From Psychroflexus salis (GTDB lineage Bacteria; Bacteroidota; Bacteroidia; Flavobacteriales; Flavobacteriaceae): a stretch of DNA of 63,142 nucleotides. The notes under the pieces were generated by a model. That model saw only the letters and a program-made list of their open reading frames with translations, did no database searches and had not been told where the DNA came from. This document shows positions 52,625-61,126 of this stretch, one piece after another. Location: the NCBI RefSeq assembly GCF_014640175.1, contig NZ_BMGL01000015.1:1-63142 (forward strand), read 5' to 3'. Made by a program: the position numbers and the translations under genes. Positions within the stretch are counted from its first letter, which is position 1; the number at the start of each line of letters is the position of its first letter.

Positions 52625-54232
52625 TTGAACAATTTGCAATTTACAGTCCGCTTTAGTTTTATTTTCTTCCTACTCCTTATTATTTGGGGTTGCTCAACTT
52701 CTTCAACAGAAATTCCAAATCATACGGTATTTCGATATAACGAACATGCAAATATTACTTCTTTAGATCCTGCTTTTGCAAAAGATCAACGCAATATTTG
52801 GGCTTGCCATCAAATTTACAATACCTTGGTTCAATTAGATCAAAATTTGGACGTAAAAGCCGATGCTGCAAAATCTTGGGTTATAAGCGAAGATGGATTA
52901 ACTTATACATTTCAATTGCGTTCTGATATTTATTTTCACTCACATAAGGTTTTTGGGAAGGATTCTACCAGACTTTTAAATGCTGCAGATGTTAGTTATA
53001 GTTTAAATCGACTAACTAATCCAGAAGTCGCTTCACCCGGAAGCTGGGTTTTGCAAAAAGTAAAACAGATAAAAGCCATTGATGAATTTGTAGTTCAAAT
53101 TAAATTAAAAACTGCTTTTCCTGCTTTCTTAAGTTTGCTTTCTATGCAATATGCATCCATTATACCTGTTGAAATGGAACAACTCGATTTTAGAACTTCA
53201 CCTATAGGAAGTGGTCCGTTTTATATGAAGCGATGGATTGATAATGAAAAATTAGTGCTTCGAAAAAATCCGTTGTATTTTGAAACTGACAAAAACGGAG
53301 TACAATTACCCTATTTAAAAGCAGTAGCCATTACTTTTTTACCTGATAAACAAAGCGAATTTATGCAATTTGCTCAAGGAAATTTAGATTTTTTAAGTGG
53401 CTTAGATGCTTCGTATAAAGATGAATTGCTTTCGCCAAACGGACAACTGAATGCGAAGTATGAAAATCGATTGCAGATGCAAAAATCTCCTTATTTGAAT
53501 ACAGAGTATTTAGGTATTTTTAAAGAAGGTAAAAATTCAGCCTTGCAATCTAAAAAGTTCAGGCAAGCTATCAATTTCGGAATTAACCGAAAAGACATGA
53601 TTGCTTATTTGCGAAATAATATTGGTGTACCTGGAGAGAATGGCTTTATTCCTAAAGGTTTGCCTGGTTTTACTAATCATAAAAAATATACTTATCAACC
53701 CGAATTAGCCAAGCAATTAATCCAAGAATTTAAGCAAGAATCGGGTATAAAAAAGCCAAGTATTACTTTAGCTACAAATGCTTCGTATTTAGATTTAGTG
53801 GAGTTTGTTCAAAAAGAATTGCAACAACTTGGTGTAGATGTTGCTATAGATGTAATGCCGCCATCTACTTTATTGCAACAGCGCTCTGCTGGACAATTAC
53901 CTGTTTTTAGAAGCAGTTGGATTGCCGATTATCCTGATGCAGAAAACTACTTAAGCTTGTTTTATAGCCGCAATTTTTCACCCAACGGACCAAATTACAC
54001 CCATTTTAAGAATGCTACTTTCGACAGTTTGTACATAAAATCTTTAGCCATTTCTGAAACTAAAAAACGAACTCATATGTATCAAAAGATGGATTCAATT
54101 TTAATTGAAGAAGCGCCATTTGTGGTTTTGTATTACGATGAAGTAGTTCGGTTTACGCATAAAAATATACAAGGATTGGGTATAAATCCCTTAAATTTAC
54201 TGAAACTTAAAGAAGTACAAAAAACAGAATAA
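52625..54232 (+). CDS. ABC transporter substrate-binding lipoprotein, family 5
   Basis: This 535-residue protein is a peptide/nickel-type (SBP_bac_5) binding protein with a lipoprotein signal (LLLIIWGCSTSS). Family motifs visible: TSLDPAFAKDQRNIWACHQIYNTLVQ and AKSWVISEDGLTYTFQLRSDIYFH with the later SPIGSGPFYMKRW. No permease or ATPase gene is beside it; apt follows after one base instead. The start codon is TTG at 52625; no ATG in the frame leaves the signal peptide complete. Confidence 0.85.
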   Translation: MNNLQFTVRFSFIFFLLLIIWGCSTSSTEIPNHTVFRYNEHANITSLDPAFAKDQRNIWACHQIYNTLVQLDQNLDVKADAAKSWVISEDGLTYTFQLRSDIYFHSHKVFGKDSTRLLNAADVSYSLNRLTNPEVASPGSWVLQKVKQIKAIDEFVVQIKLKTAFPAFLSLLSMQYASIIPVEMEQLDFRTSPIGSGPFYMKRWIDNEKLVLRKNPLYFETDKNGVQLPYLKAVAITFLPDKQSEFMQFAQGNLDFLSGLDASYKDELLSPNGQLNAKYENRLQMQKSPYLNTEYLGIFKEGKNSALQSKKFRQAINFGINRKDMIAYLRNNIGVPGENGFIPKGLPGFTNHKKYTYQPELAKQLIQEFKQESGIKKPSITLATNASYLDLVEFVQKELQQLGVDVAIDVMPPSTLLQQRSAGQLPVFRSSWIADYPDAENYLSLFYSRNFSPNGPNYTHFKNATFDSLYIKSLAISETKKRTHMYQKMDSILIEEAPFVVLYYDEVVRFTHKNIQGLGINPLNLLKLKEVQKTE

Positions 54233-54233
54233 A

Positions 54234-54746
54234 ATGGATTTTAAAAATTACATTAGAGACATAAAAGATTTTCCTAAAAAAGGAATTATTTACAAAGATA
54301 TTTCTCCACTTTTAGCTAATATCGATGTTATGAAAGCAGCTGCCGATGCTTTATTTGAAGGGCTTCAGCATCAAAAAATAGACAAAGTAGTAGGTATCGA
54401 GTCTCGTGGTTTTTTTATGGCTACATTGTTAGCAGAACGTTTAAATGCAGGTTTTGTGCCTATTCGTAAACCGGGAAAGCTTCCTTATAAAGTGTATACA
54501 GAAACATACGATTTAGAATATGGTACCAATCAATTAGAAATTCATCAAGATGCTATTTTACCAGGTGAAAATGTGTTGCTACACGATGATGTATTAGCCA
54601 CTGGCGGAACAGCAGAAGCAGCAATTAAACTGATTCGTAAATTGGGTGGCAATTTGATTGAAAGCAATTTTTTAATCGAGTTGGAATTTTTAAACGGACG
54701 AGAAAAAATAAAAACTTCAGCAGTTCAATCTCTTATGAAGTTTTAA
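54234..54746 (+). CDS. apt: Adenine phosphoribosyltransferase
   Basis: Apt salvages adenine with PRPP to AMP. The 170-residue protein has the type I PRTase fold with the PRPP-binding motif VLLHDDVLATGGTAEAA, the segment IESRGFFMATLLAE and the C-terminal FLIELEFLNGREKI. Its length is typical. It begins one base after the substrate-binding protein stop, so it is translated from the same mRNA. Confidence 0.95.
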   Translation: MDFKNYIRDIKDFPKKGIIYKDISPLLANIDVMKAAADALFEGLQHQKIDKVVGIESRGFFMATLLAERLNAGFVPIRKPGKLPYKVYTETYDLEYGTNQLEIHQDAILPGENVLLHDDVLATGGTAEAAIKLIRKLGGNLIESNFLIELEFLNGREKIKTSAVQSLMKF

Positions 54747-54871
54747 ACTTGGTCGTGTTCAATAAAAATCCTTCGATAATACATACAAAAGCTACCAATT
54801 ACACCTGCTTGTAGAAGGAAAATACAAATTACAATTCATGCATTATTGGCCGTTTTAGATATATTATCCAC
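54743..54871 (-). pseudogene. Possible remnant of a small single-helix membrane protein
   Basis: Downstream of cysN on the minus strand a 43-codon frame runs from GTG at 54871 to a stop at 54743, overlapping the apt stop. It has one in-frame TGA at 54836-54838. After that TGA the frame reads like a membrane helix with a basic flank (IVICIFLLQAGVIGSFCMYY and then RR). A Trp-to-stop change would explain it. Evidence is weak because the frame is short. Confidence 0.2.
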
Positions 54872-54919
54872 ATTTAAAATTTAAATTGATACTATTTTCC
54901 TAATATTAAAGCATAAATT

Positions 54920-56176
54920 TTAAATCACCATACCAGCAGCTACTGTTTCTTTGGTTTGATCGTTAATTAAGATTATACTCCCTGTATTTCTATTGGTTTT
55001 GTAAGAATCGATCATTAAAGGCTTTGTGGTTCTGATTTTGGCTCTAAAAATGTCGTTTCGTTTTAGAATTTTATCTTCTTTAATACGACTGTATGTATTT
55101 ATATCTACCTTGTAAACCACTTCTTTAATCATGGCTTTTTGTTCGTTGCTAGTGTGCATAATAGTGTATTTTGCTCGATCTTGAGCAGGCGTGTCGTTTA
55201 ACCAACACATCATTACATCAAATTCTTGGCTAGCATCGGGTTGATTGTTTTTGCGTAAAATCATATCACCACGACTAATATCGATGTCATCTTCTAATGT
55301 CATCGAAATAGACATAGGAGCAAAAGCTTCTTCAACTTGTTTTTCACCAGCATTTATACTTTTAATTGTAGAAGAAAATCCTGATGGTAAAACTACAACT
55401 TCGTCACCTACGCGGTAAACTCCACTGGCTATTCTGCCAGCATAGCCACGGTAATCTCTAAACTCATCTCGTTGAGGTCGTAAAACGGTTTGCACAGGAA
55501 AACGTGCATCAATTTTATTGATATCACTACTAATATGAAGCGTTTCTAATAAATTTAATAGTGGCGCACCTTGATACCAATCCATATTTGTTGAACGGTT
55601 TACCACATTGTCGCCTTCTAAAGCGCTAATCGGTACATAACGCACATCTTTGATGTATAATTTTGAAGAAAATTCTTCAAATTGAGAAATAATACTAGTA
55701 AACACTTCCTCTTTGTAATCTACTAAATCCATTTTGTTAATGCATACAATGATATGTGGAATTTGAAGTAGTGAAGCAATATACGCATGGCGTTTAGTTT
55801 GCTCGATTACACCATTTCTTGCATCGATAAGCAAAATGGCTGCATTAGCTGTTGAAGCTCCTGTAACCATATTTCTTGTATATTGTACATGACCAGGCGT
55901 ATCTGCAATAATAAACTTTCGTTTGGGTGTAGTAAAATAACGGTAAGCCACATCAATGGTGATACCTTGTTCGCGTTCATCCTTTAAACCATCTGTAAAA
56001 AGGGCTAAATCTACACCTTCAATACCTTTTTGTTTGCTAGTGTTTTCTACGGCAGAGAGTTGATCATCAAAAATAGATTTAGAATCGTATAGTAAACGAC
56101 CGATTAAAGTACTTTTTCCATCATCTACACTTCCTGCAGTGGTGAATCTTAATAATTGATTTTTATCGATTTGCAT
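54920..56176 (-). CDS. cysN: Sulfate adenylyltransferase subunit 1 (GTPase)
   Basis: CysN is the GTPase subunit of ATP sulfurylase; with CysD it makes adenosine 5'-phosphosulfate. The 418-residue protein has G1 GSVDDGKST, the switch segment GITIDVAYRYF, DTPGH and NKMD motifs, then two EF-Tu-like beta domains. There is no fused APS kinase domain; that function is the separate cysC upstream. It is the last complete gene of the cysQ-cysC-cysD-cysN operon, 53 bases after cysD. Confidence 0.95.
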   Translation of the reverse strand: MQIDKNQLLRFTTAGSVDDGKSTLIGRLLYDSKSIFDDQLSAVENTSKQKGIEGVDLALFTDGLKDEREQGITIDVAYRYFTTPKRKFIIADTPGHVQYTRNMVTGASTANAAILLIDARNGVIEQTKRHAYIASLLQIPHIIVCINKMDLVDYKEEVFTSIISQFEEFSSKLYIKDVRYVPISALEGDNVVNRSTNMDWYQGAPLLNLLETLHISSDINKIDARFPVQTVLRPQRDEFRDYRGYAGRIASGVYRVGDEVVVLPSGFSSTIKSINAGEKQVEEAFAPMSISMTLEDDIDISRGDMILRKNNQPDASQEFDVMMCWLNDTPAQDRAKYTIMHTSNEQKAMIKEVVYKVDINTYSRIKEDKILKRNDIFRAKIRTTKPLMIDSYKTNRNTGSIILINDQTKETVAAGMVI

Positions 56177-56229
56177 AATGAATTTTAGATTTTTAATGTA
56201 ATTGAAAATTTTTAAAATTGAATTTTAGC

Positions 56230-57135
56230 CTAGAAGTAACCTTCTTTTTTACGGTCTTCCATAGCGGTTTCAGAACGTTTATCGTCTGAGCGATTTCCGC
56301 GTTCAGTTTGACGCATAGTAGAAACTTCTTCAACAATTTTCTCCATGGTATCGGCATCCGATTCGATTCCGCCAGTAATGGTAATATCTCCTAAAGTTCT
56401 AAAGCGAATTTTTTTGCTTTCAATTTTTTCATTCGGCTCCAACTTCAAAAATTCAGAATTTGGAATCCAAGTATCGTTTCGCCAAATTACTTCTCGTTCG
56501 TGCGCTAAATACAAAGAAGGGATTTCAATTTTTTCTCGAGTTAAGTAATTCCAAACATCCATCTCGGTCCAATTACTAATAGGGAATGCACGGAAGTGTT
56601 CGCCTTCAAAATGCTTTCCGTTTAGTAAATTCCATAATTCTGGGCGTTGGTTTTTTGGATCCCATTGTCCAAAATCATCTCGATGCGAAAAGAAACGTTC
56701 TTTGGCTCTGGCTTTTTCTTCATCACGTCTACCACCGCCTATAGCACAATCTACTTTATGTTCTTCAATGGCATCTAAAAGCGTGGTGATCTGCAAAGCA
56801 TTTCGGGTTGCATTTTTTCCTTTTTCTTCTGCAACTCGTCCTGTGTCGATTGATTTTTGAACCGAACCTACAATTAATTTTACTCCTAATTTTTTAGCTA
56901 AATCATCTCTAAACTGAAGTGCTTCAGGAAAGTTATGGCCCGTATCTACATGCATTAATGCAAAAGGAATTTTAGAAGGATAAAAAGCCTTTTTCGCTAA
57001 ATGGGTTACTAAAATAGAATCTTTTCCACCTGAAAATAAAATCACAGGGTTTTGAAACTGTGCCCAAACTTCTCTAAGAATATAAATGGCTTCAGACTCT
57101 AATTCGTCTAAGTAATTTAAATAATACTGACTCAT
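56230..57135 (-). CDS. cysD: Sulfate adenylyltransferase subunit 2
   Basis: CysD catalyses adenylyl transfer from ATP to sulfate as partner of CysN. The 301-residue PAPS-reductase-like protein has the PP-loop SGGKDSI, the segment HVDTGHNFPEALQFRD, GGRRDEEKARAKERF and the tail RGNRSDDKRSETAMEDRKKEGYF, typical for CysD. It starts two bases after cysC. Confidence 0.96.
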   Translation of the reverse strand: MSQYYLNYLDELESEAIYILREVWAQFQNPVILFSGGKDSILVTHLAKKAFYPSKIPFALMHVDTGHNFPEALQFRDDLAKKLGVKLIVGSVQKSIDTGRVAEEKGKNATRNALQITTLLDAIEEHKVDCAIGGGRRDEEKARAKERFFSHRDDFGQWDPKNQRPELWNLLNGKHFEGEHFRAFPISNWTEMDVWNYLTREKIEIPSLYLAHEREVIWRNDTWIPNSEFLKLEPNEKIESKKIRFRTLGDITITGGIESDADTMEKIVEEVSTMRQTERGNRSDDKRSETAMEDRKKEGYF

Positions 57136-57137
57136 AA

Positions 57138-57728
57138 TTATTGTAGTTTATCGTTTAAAAAGTTCAATACTTCTTGAACTGATTCGGTTATTTTTTTGTT
57201 TTTAGTTTGTATATGTAATGCTGGATGTTTTGGCGCTTCATATGGAGCGGAAATGCCTGTAAAGTTTCTAATTTCACCAGCGCGAGCCTTTTTGTATAAG
57301 CCTTTCACGTCGCGTTTTTCACATTCTTCTAAGTGCGTATCTACAAATATTTCATAAAAATCTGTTGTACCTATAATTTCTTCAACCTGTTTTCGGTCTT
57401 CGATTAATGGAGAAACAAATGCAGCAATACAAATGTTTCCTGCATTGACAAATAATTTAGCCACTTCTGCAATTCTACGTAAATTTTCTCTTCGATCGGT
57501 TTCAGTAAAACCCAGGCCTTTGTTTAAACCCGTTCGAATATTATCGCCATCTAAGGAATAGCATTTTTTTCCACTTTCAAAAAGTACTTTTTCTACTTGA
57601 TTGGCAATGGTCGATTTACCAGAACCCGAAAGACCGGTAAACCACAAAACAAAAGATGGGTGTCCGTAGGTTGTATTGCGGTCTTTGCGTTGCACATCGT
57701 AATTATGAAAGACTATATTTTTGCTCAT
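57138..57728 (-). CDS. cysC: Adenylylsulfate kinase
   Basis: CysC phosphorylates adenosine 5'-phosphosulfate to PAPS. The 196-residue protein has the P-loop GLSGSGKSTIAN, the conserved LDGDNIRTGLNKGLGF, ENLRRIAEVAKL and the lid region GLYKKARAGEIRNFTGISAPYE. It lies four bases after cysQ and two before cysD, consistent with a sulfate activation operon. Confidence 0.96.
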   Translation of the reverse strand: MSKNIVFHNYDVQRKDRNTTYGHPSFVLWFTGLSGSGKSTIANQVEKVLFESGKKCYSLDGDNIRTGLNKGLGFTETDRRENLRRIAEVAKLFVNAGNICIAAFVSPLIEDRKQVEEIIGTTDFYEIFVDTHLEECEKRDVKGLYKKARAGEIRNFTGISAPYEAPKHPALHIQTKNKKITESVQEVLNFLNDKLQ

Positions 57729-57732
57729 AATT

Positions 57733-58527
57733 TTATTTTTGATTGCTCACCATAAAATAGTTATTCAATAAATTTTCTCGGTTGTATAGCATTTCTGCAC
57801 CTGTTTTTTGGTCGATTACTTGCAAACCAACCGCTTTACAAATGGCTTGTCCTGCGGCTGTGTCCCATTCCATTGTTGGTGCAAAACGCGGATAAATATC
57901 TGCATATCCATCGGCTACCAAGCAAAATTTTAATGAACTTCCTTTAGAAACTACTTCAATTTCTTTTTTGGTTTTTAAACTTTCTATGAAGTTTTTAGTG
58001 TCTTCATTCATGTGTGATCGACTACCTACTACACGAAGATTTTTTTCATTTTCTTTTGGTTGAATTGCTTTTGCATTTTTTTGAATAAAATTCATATCAA
58101 ATACAGCCTTTTCCAATTGTACTTTTTGCGCTAGCTTAGTTGAAGCATCTGCATAATACAATAATTTAGTAGCTGGAACATAAATAACACCTAAAGTTGT
58201 TTTTTGATCGTGAATTAAAGCGATGTTTACTGTGAATTCACCATTTTTTTTAATGAATTCTTTGGTGCCATCGAGTGGGTCTACAATCCAGCAGGAATCC
58301 CATTGTTTACGAACTTCATAATCGGTTTGTTTATTTTCTTCACTAATGATGGGAAATTCAGTTTTTTCTAAATATTTCATAATAACGTGATTCGCTTTTT
58401 GGTCAGCTTCGGTTAAAGGCGAATCATCAGCTTTTAAGGCTACTTCAAAATCTTTTTTATATATTTCCATAATAGCTTGTCCAGCTTCTATGGCAGCTTG
58501 TATGGCAATTTGTAAATGTGTATGCAT
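57733..58527 (-). CDS. cysQ: 3'(2'),5'-bisphosphate nucleotidase
   Basis: CysQ hydrolyses adenosine 3',5'-bisphosphate, the by-product of PAPS use, to AMP. The 264-residue inositol-monophosphatase-family protein has the metal-binding motifs DSPLTEADQKAN, SEEN and WIVDPLDGTKEFI and the C-terminal EWDTAAGQAI. It is the first gene of the operon, with a -7 box 20 bases upstream of its ATG. Confidence 0.95.
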   Translation of the reverse strand: MHTHLQIAIQAAIEAGQAIMEIYKKDFEVALKADDSPLTEADQKANHVIMKYLEKTEFPIISEENKQTDYEVRKQWDSCWIVDPLDGTKEFIKKNGEFTVNIALIHDQKTTLGVIYVPATKLLYYADASTKLAQKVQLEKAVFDMNFIQKNAKAIQPKENEKNLRVVGSRSHMNEDTKNFIESLKTKKEIEVVSKGSSLKFCLVADGYADIYPRFAPTMEWDTAAGQAICKAVGLQVIDQKTGAEMLYNRENLLNNYFMVSNQK

Positions 58528-58547
58528 TCAATTGAAATTAGTTGAGG

Positions 58548-58613
58548 CAAATATAAATAATATTTTTAGTCTATCGATTTTATAGACTACTAATAGTTAA
58601 ATTTAACTATTAG
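58548..58613 (-). promoter_or_regulatory. cys operon promoter with two adjacent inverted repeats
   Basis: On the minus strand TATATTTG (58548-58555) is a -7 box, giving a start near 58544 and a 16-base leader before cysQ. Upstream lie two adjoining symmetric elements. The first is TAGTCTAT/ATAGACTA with a seven-base spacer (58567-58589). The second is a perfect 24-base palindrome at 58590-58613. They lie at about -23 to -69 from the predicted start and could be operator sites. Part of them may also serve as the pssA-gene terminator, but no T run follows. Confidence 0.5.
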
Positions 58614-58631
58614 CTAATAATGAAGTAGCTA

Positions 58632-59357
58632 TCAGTTACTTTGTTTTATTTCTTTTAAGGTAGAAAGCAGAAGGTAAAACAGGATAATAAAAGGGATTCC
58701 AGCAAATTTAAAGAAAATTAAAAAAAGAATACTTCCTACAATAAGGACGTATCGGTAAGCATTTTCTTTGACTTGAAGATTTTTGAATTTGAGTGCAAAC
58801 AAATGGAAATTTGAATTTAATAAGTAAGCACTAATTACCGCAAGTGCGACTAAAAATATTGGATTAGAAGATGCTTCAGCTAAAAAATGTTCGGGTTGAT
58901 GTAAAGCAATTAAAGGAAAACTTAAAATAAGCAGTGCATTTGCTGGTGTAGGTAAGCCAATAAATGAAGAAGTTTGTCGATCATCTATATTAAACTTAGC
59001 TAAACGATAGCCCGATGCAAGACTTATTAAAAAACCAACGTATGCTAAATACGGAGTATCTACTGAAATAATTAATTCTCGCGTATGGTTCGATAATGCG
59101 CTGTTAAGCAAGTTAAAAGCTACAATCCCTGGTACTAATCCACTGGTTACCATATCGGCTAAGGAGTCTAATTGAATACCAATAGGACTTTCTACTTTTA
59201 ATAATCGAGCTGCTAAACCATCAAAAAAATCGAAAAAAATACCGAGTACAACAAAAAAAGCAGCTGCTTCATAGTCTTGTTCAACAGCCATAAAAGTTGC
59301 AATAATTCCACTTAATAAATTAAAAGCAGTTATAATATTAGGTATATGTTTTTTCAT
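58632..59357 (-). CDS. CDP-alcohol phosphatidyltransferase (probable phosphatidylserine synthase)
   Basis: The 241-residue membrane protein has about seven helices. It carries the full CDP-alcohol phosphatidyltransferase motif, DG-x2-AR-x8-G-x3-D-x3-D, in DGLAARLLKVESPIGIQLDS and the following LAD. The best match by length is CDP-diacylglycerol--serine O-phosphatidyltransferase (PssA), which makes phosphatidylserine, but another head-group alcohol is possible. A -7 box on the minus strand at 59409-59416 (TAATTTTG) implies a leader of about 48 bases. Confidence 0.88.
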   Translation of the reverse strand: MKKHIPNIITAFNLLSGIIATFMAVEQDYEAAAFFVVLGIFFDFFDGLAARLLKVESPIGIQLDSLADMVTSGLVPGIVAFNLLNSALSNHTRELIISVDTPYLAYVGFLISLASGYRLAKFNIDDRQTSSFIGLPTPANALLILSFPLIALHQPEHFLAEASSNPIFLVALAVISAYLLNSNFHLFALKFKNLQVKENAYRYVLIVGSILFLIFFKFAGIPFIILFYLLLSTLKEIKQSN

Positions 59358-59528
59358 TAATTATCTATTTTAAAACTCCATATCGTTTTTCAGTCTTACC
59401 AGCATTTTCAAAATTATATCTTAGGTTTAATTTAATTTTAAAATATATTTTAGCTTATACAATAAGGGAATACAAATAAAGTTTATATTATTACAAATTA
59501 AATAAGATATTTGTCAAAAATTGAAATT

Positions 59529-60602
59529 TTGAAGAGAAACCTTCTCATTCTTTTTATTCTTGTTGCTACAACATTAAAAGCGCAAAGTGTTCGTAAATAT
59601 TCCAATGAATTTTTAAATATTGGTGTAGATGCTGCCGCTTTTGGAATGGCAAATGCAGTAACTGCAACAAGCAACGATGTAAATTCGGTATATTGGAATC
59701 CTGCAGGCTTGGTGCATATAAAAGACAACCAAATGGCAGCGATGCATGCTAATTATTTTGCAAATATTGCTACCTACAACTATATTGGTGGAGCTATGCC
59801 AATAGATGAAAAAAGTGCTGTTGGAATTAGCATGATTCGTTTTGGGGTAGACGATATTTTAAATACGACACAATTAATCGATAATCAAGGTAATATTGAT
59901 TACGACAGAATTAGTTTATTCTCTACAGCCGATTATGCTTTTGCCTTAAGTTATGCCCGGCAAACTGGAGTTGAAGGTTTGAGTTATGGAGCAAATGCTA
60001 AAGTGATTCGTAGAGTAATTGGTCAGTTTGCAGATGCTTGGGGTTTTGGTTTTGACGCAGGCTTACAATACCAAACAGGTAGATGGAAATTTGGTGCCAT
60101 GGCTAGGGATATTACAACAACCTATAATACTTGGAATATTAATGAAGCAGAATTTGAAAGCATTCAAGGAGCGGTTGAAGGACAAAACCAAGAAATACCT
60201 GAAACTACAGAAATTACTCTTCCAAAGTTGCAACTAGGTGCAGCTCGTAGCTTTACAATAAAAGAAGATTTCGACTTAACTGCCGCTATTAATATGGATG
60301 TTCGTTTTGCAGAAACTAACGATATAATTTCTACAGAAAGTTTTGGTGCGACACCAGCTTTTGGTTTTGAATTTGGATATACACAAACGGTTTTTTTACG
60401 TGGTGGTCTTGGTAATTTTCAGGATGTAGAGCAATTAGGTGGTGGTTCGCAAATTGGTTTCCAGCCTAATTTTGGTGTTGGCTTCCGTTATAAAGGCATA
60501 CAAATAGATTACGCGTTTACTGATATAGGCGACCAAAGTGTGGCTTTATATTCAAATATTTTCTCCTTAAAATTAGATTGGAGTGTGTTCCGCTCAAATT
60601 AA
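59529..60602 (+). CDS. PorV/PorQ family outer-membrane protein
   Basis: The 357-residue protein has a signal peptide (LLILFILVATTLKAQ) and the PorV/PorQ family start FLNIGVDAAAFGMANAV...NSVYWNPAGLV, then a long beta-barrel ending in a strand with a penultimate Arg-Ser. In F. johnsoniae PorV (LptO) is an accessory T9SS component that shuttles cargo; family members may have other roles. The in-frame TTG at 59511 would be in an imperfect -7 box (GATATTTG, 59506-59513), so the TTG at 59529 is preferred; it gives MKRNLLILFIL. Confidence 0.85.
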   Translation: MKRNLLILFILVATTLKAQSVRKYSNEFLNIGVDAAAFGMANAVTATSNDVNSVYWNPAGLVHIKDNQMAAMHANYFANIATYNYIGGAMPIDEKSAVGISMIRFGVDDILNTTQLIDNQGNIDYDRISLFSTADYAFALSYARQTGVEGLSYGANAKVIRRVIGQFADAWGFGFDAGLQYQTGRWKFGAMARDITTTYNTWNINEAEFESIQGAVEGQNQEIPETTEITLPKLQLGAARSFTIKEDFDLTAAINMDVRFAETNDIISTESFGATPAFGFEFGYTQTVFLRGGLGNFQDVEQLGGGSQIGFQPNFGVGFRYKGIQIDYAFTDIGDQSVALYSNIFSLKLDWSVFRSN

Positions 60603-61126
60603 TTCTATTTTTAAATTATAGTTTAAATTCAAACTCAAGTTAGATAGATTATCTTTCTGCAAACTTTTTTTGCATGATTTGCTTGGTTATATTGTAGGCA
60701 ATAATTTCATTGCCAAAACTATATCTTAGAAGTTAAAAATAATAAGGTAATTCTTTGTTTTGAAAGTATCTTTTACTGTAATTTTTAATTTACTATTATA
60801 AATGTCTATTTAGCTTAAACTTTTATAAAAATGAAGAGAATATAACTAAATTAAAGGAATTTTTAAAAATTAGTAAGAATTTACATGTAATATATTTAGT
60901 GTTTTTAGAGTTCTTGTCAATTTAATTTTCAAAACTTAACGAACAGTTTCTATTTTCATTTATTTTTCTATATTTGTTAGCTTGGTTTTTTCTTAACAGA
61001 TCTTATTAAAAATACGTATTTCTGGTTTAATTTACTTCCTTAGAGTTTTTTTGCACAGATACCATTCCGATATAATCAGAAATAAAAACCATTTATAATC
61101 TTTCTTTAAAATAAATTTGAAATTAA
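60603..61126. other. AT-rich intergenic region without genes
   Basis: This 524-base stretch has no plausible reading frame, RNA gene or terminator with a T run. A minor dyad GGCAAT/ATTGCC lies at 60697-60714 without a T tail. Near the 3' end, TAAATTTG at 61112-61119 is an exact -7 box for the gene at 61127. Confidence 0.6.
61112..61119 (+). promoter_or_regulatory. -7 promoter box of the long repeat protein gene
   Basis: TAAATTTG is an exact TAnnTTTG match, seven bases before the TTG at 61127. This again implies an almost leaderless transcript, and supports the TTG as start. Confidence 0.5.
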
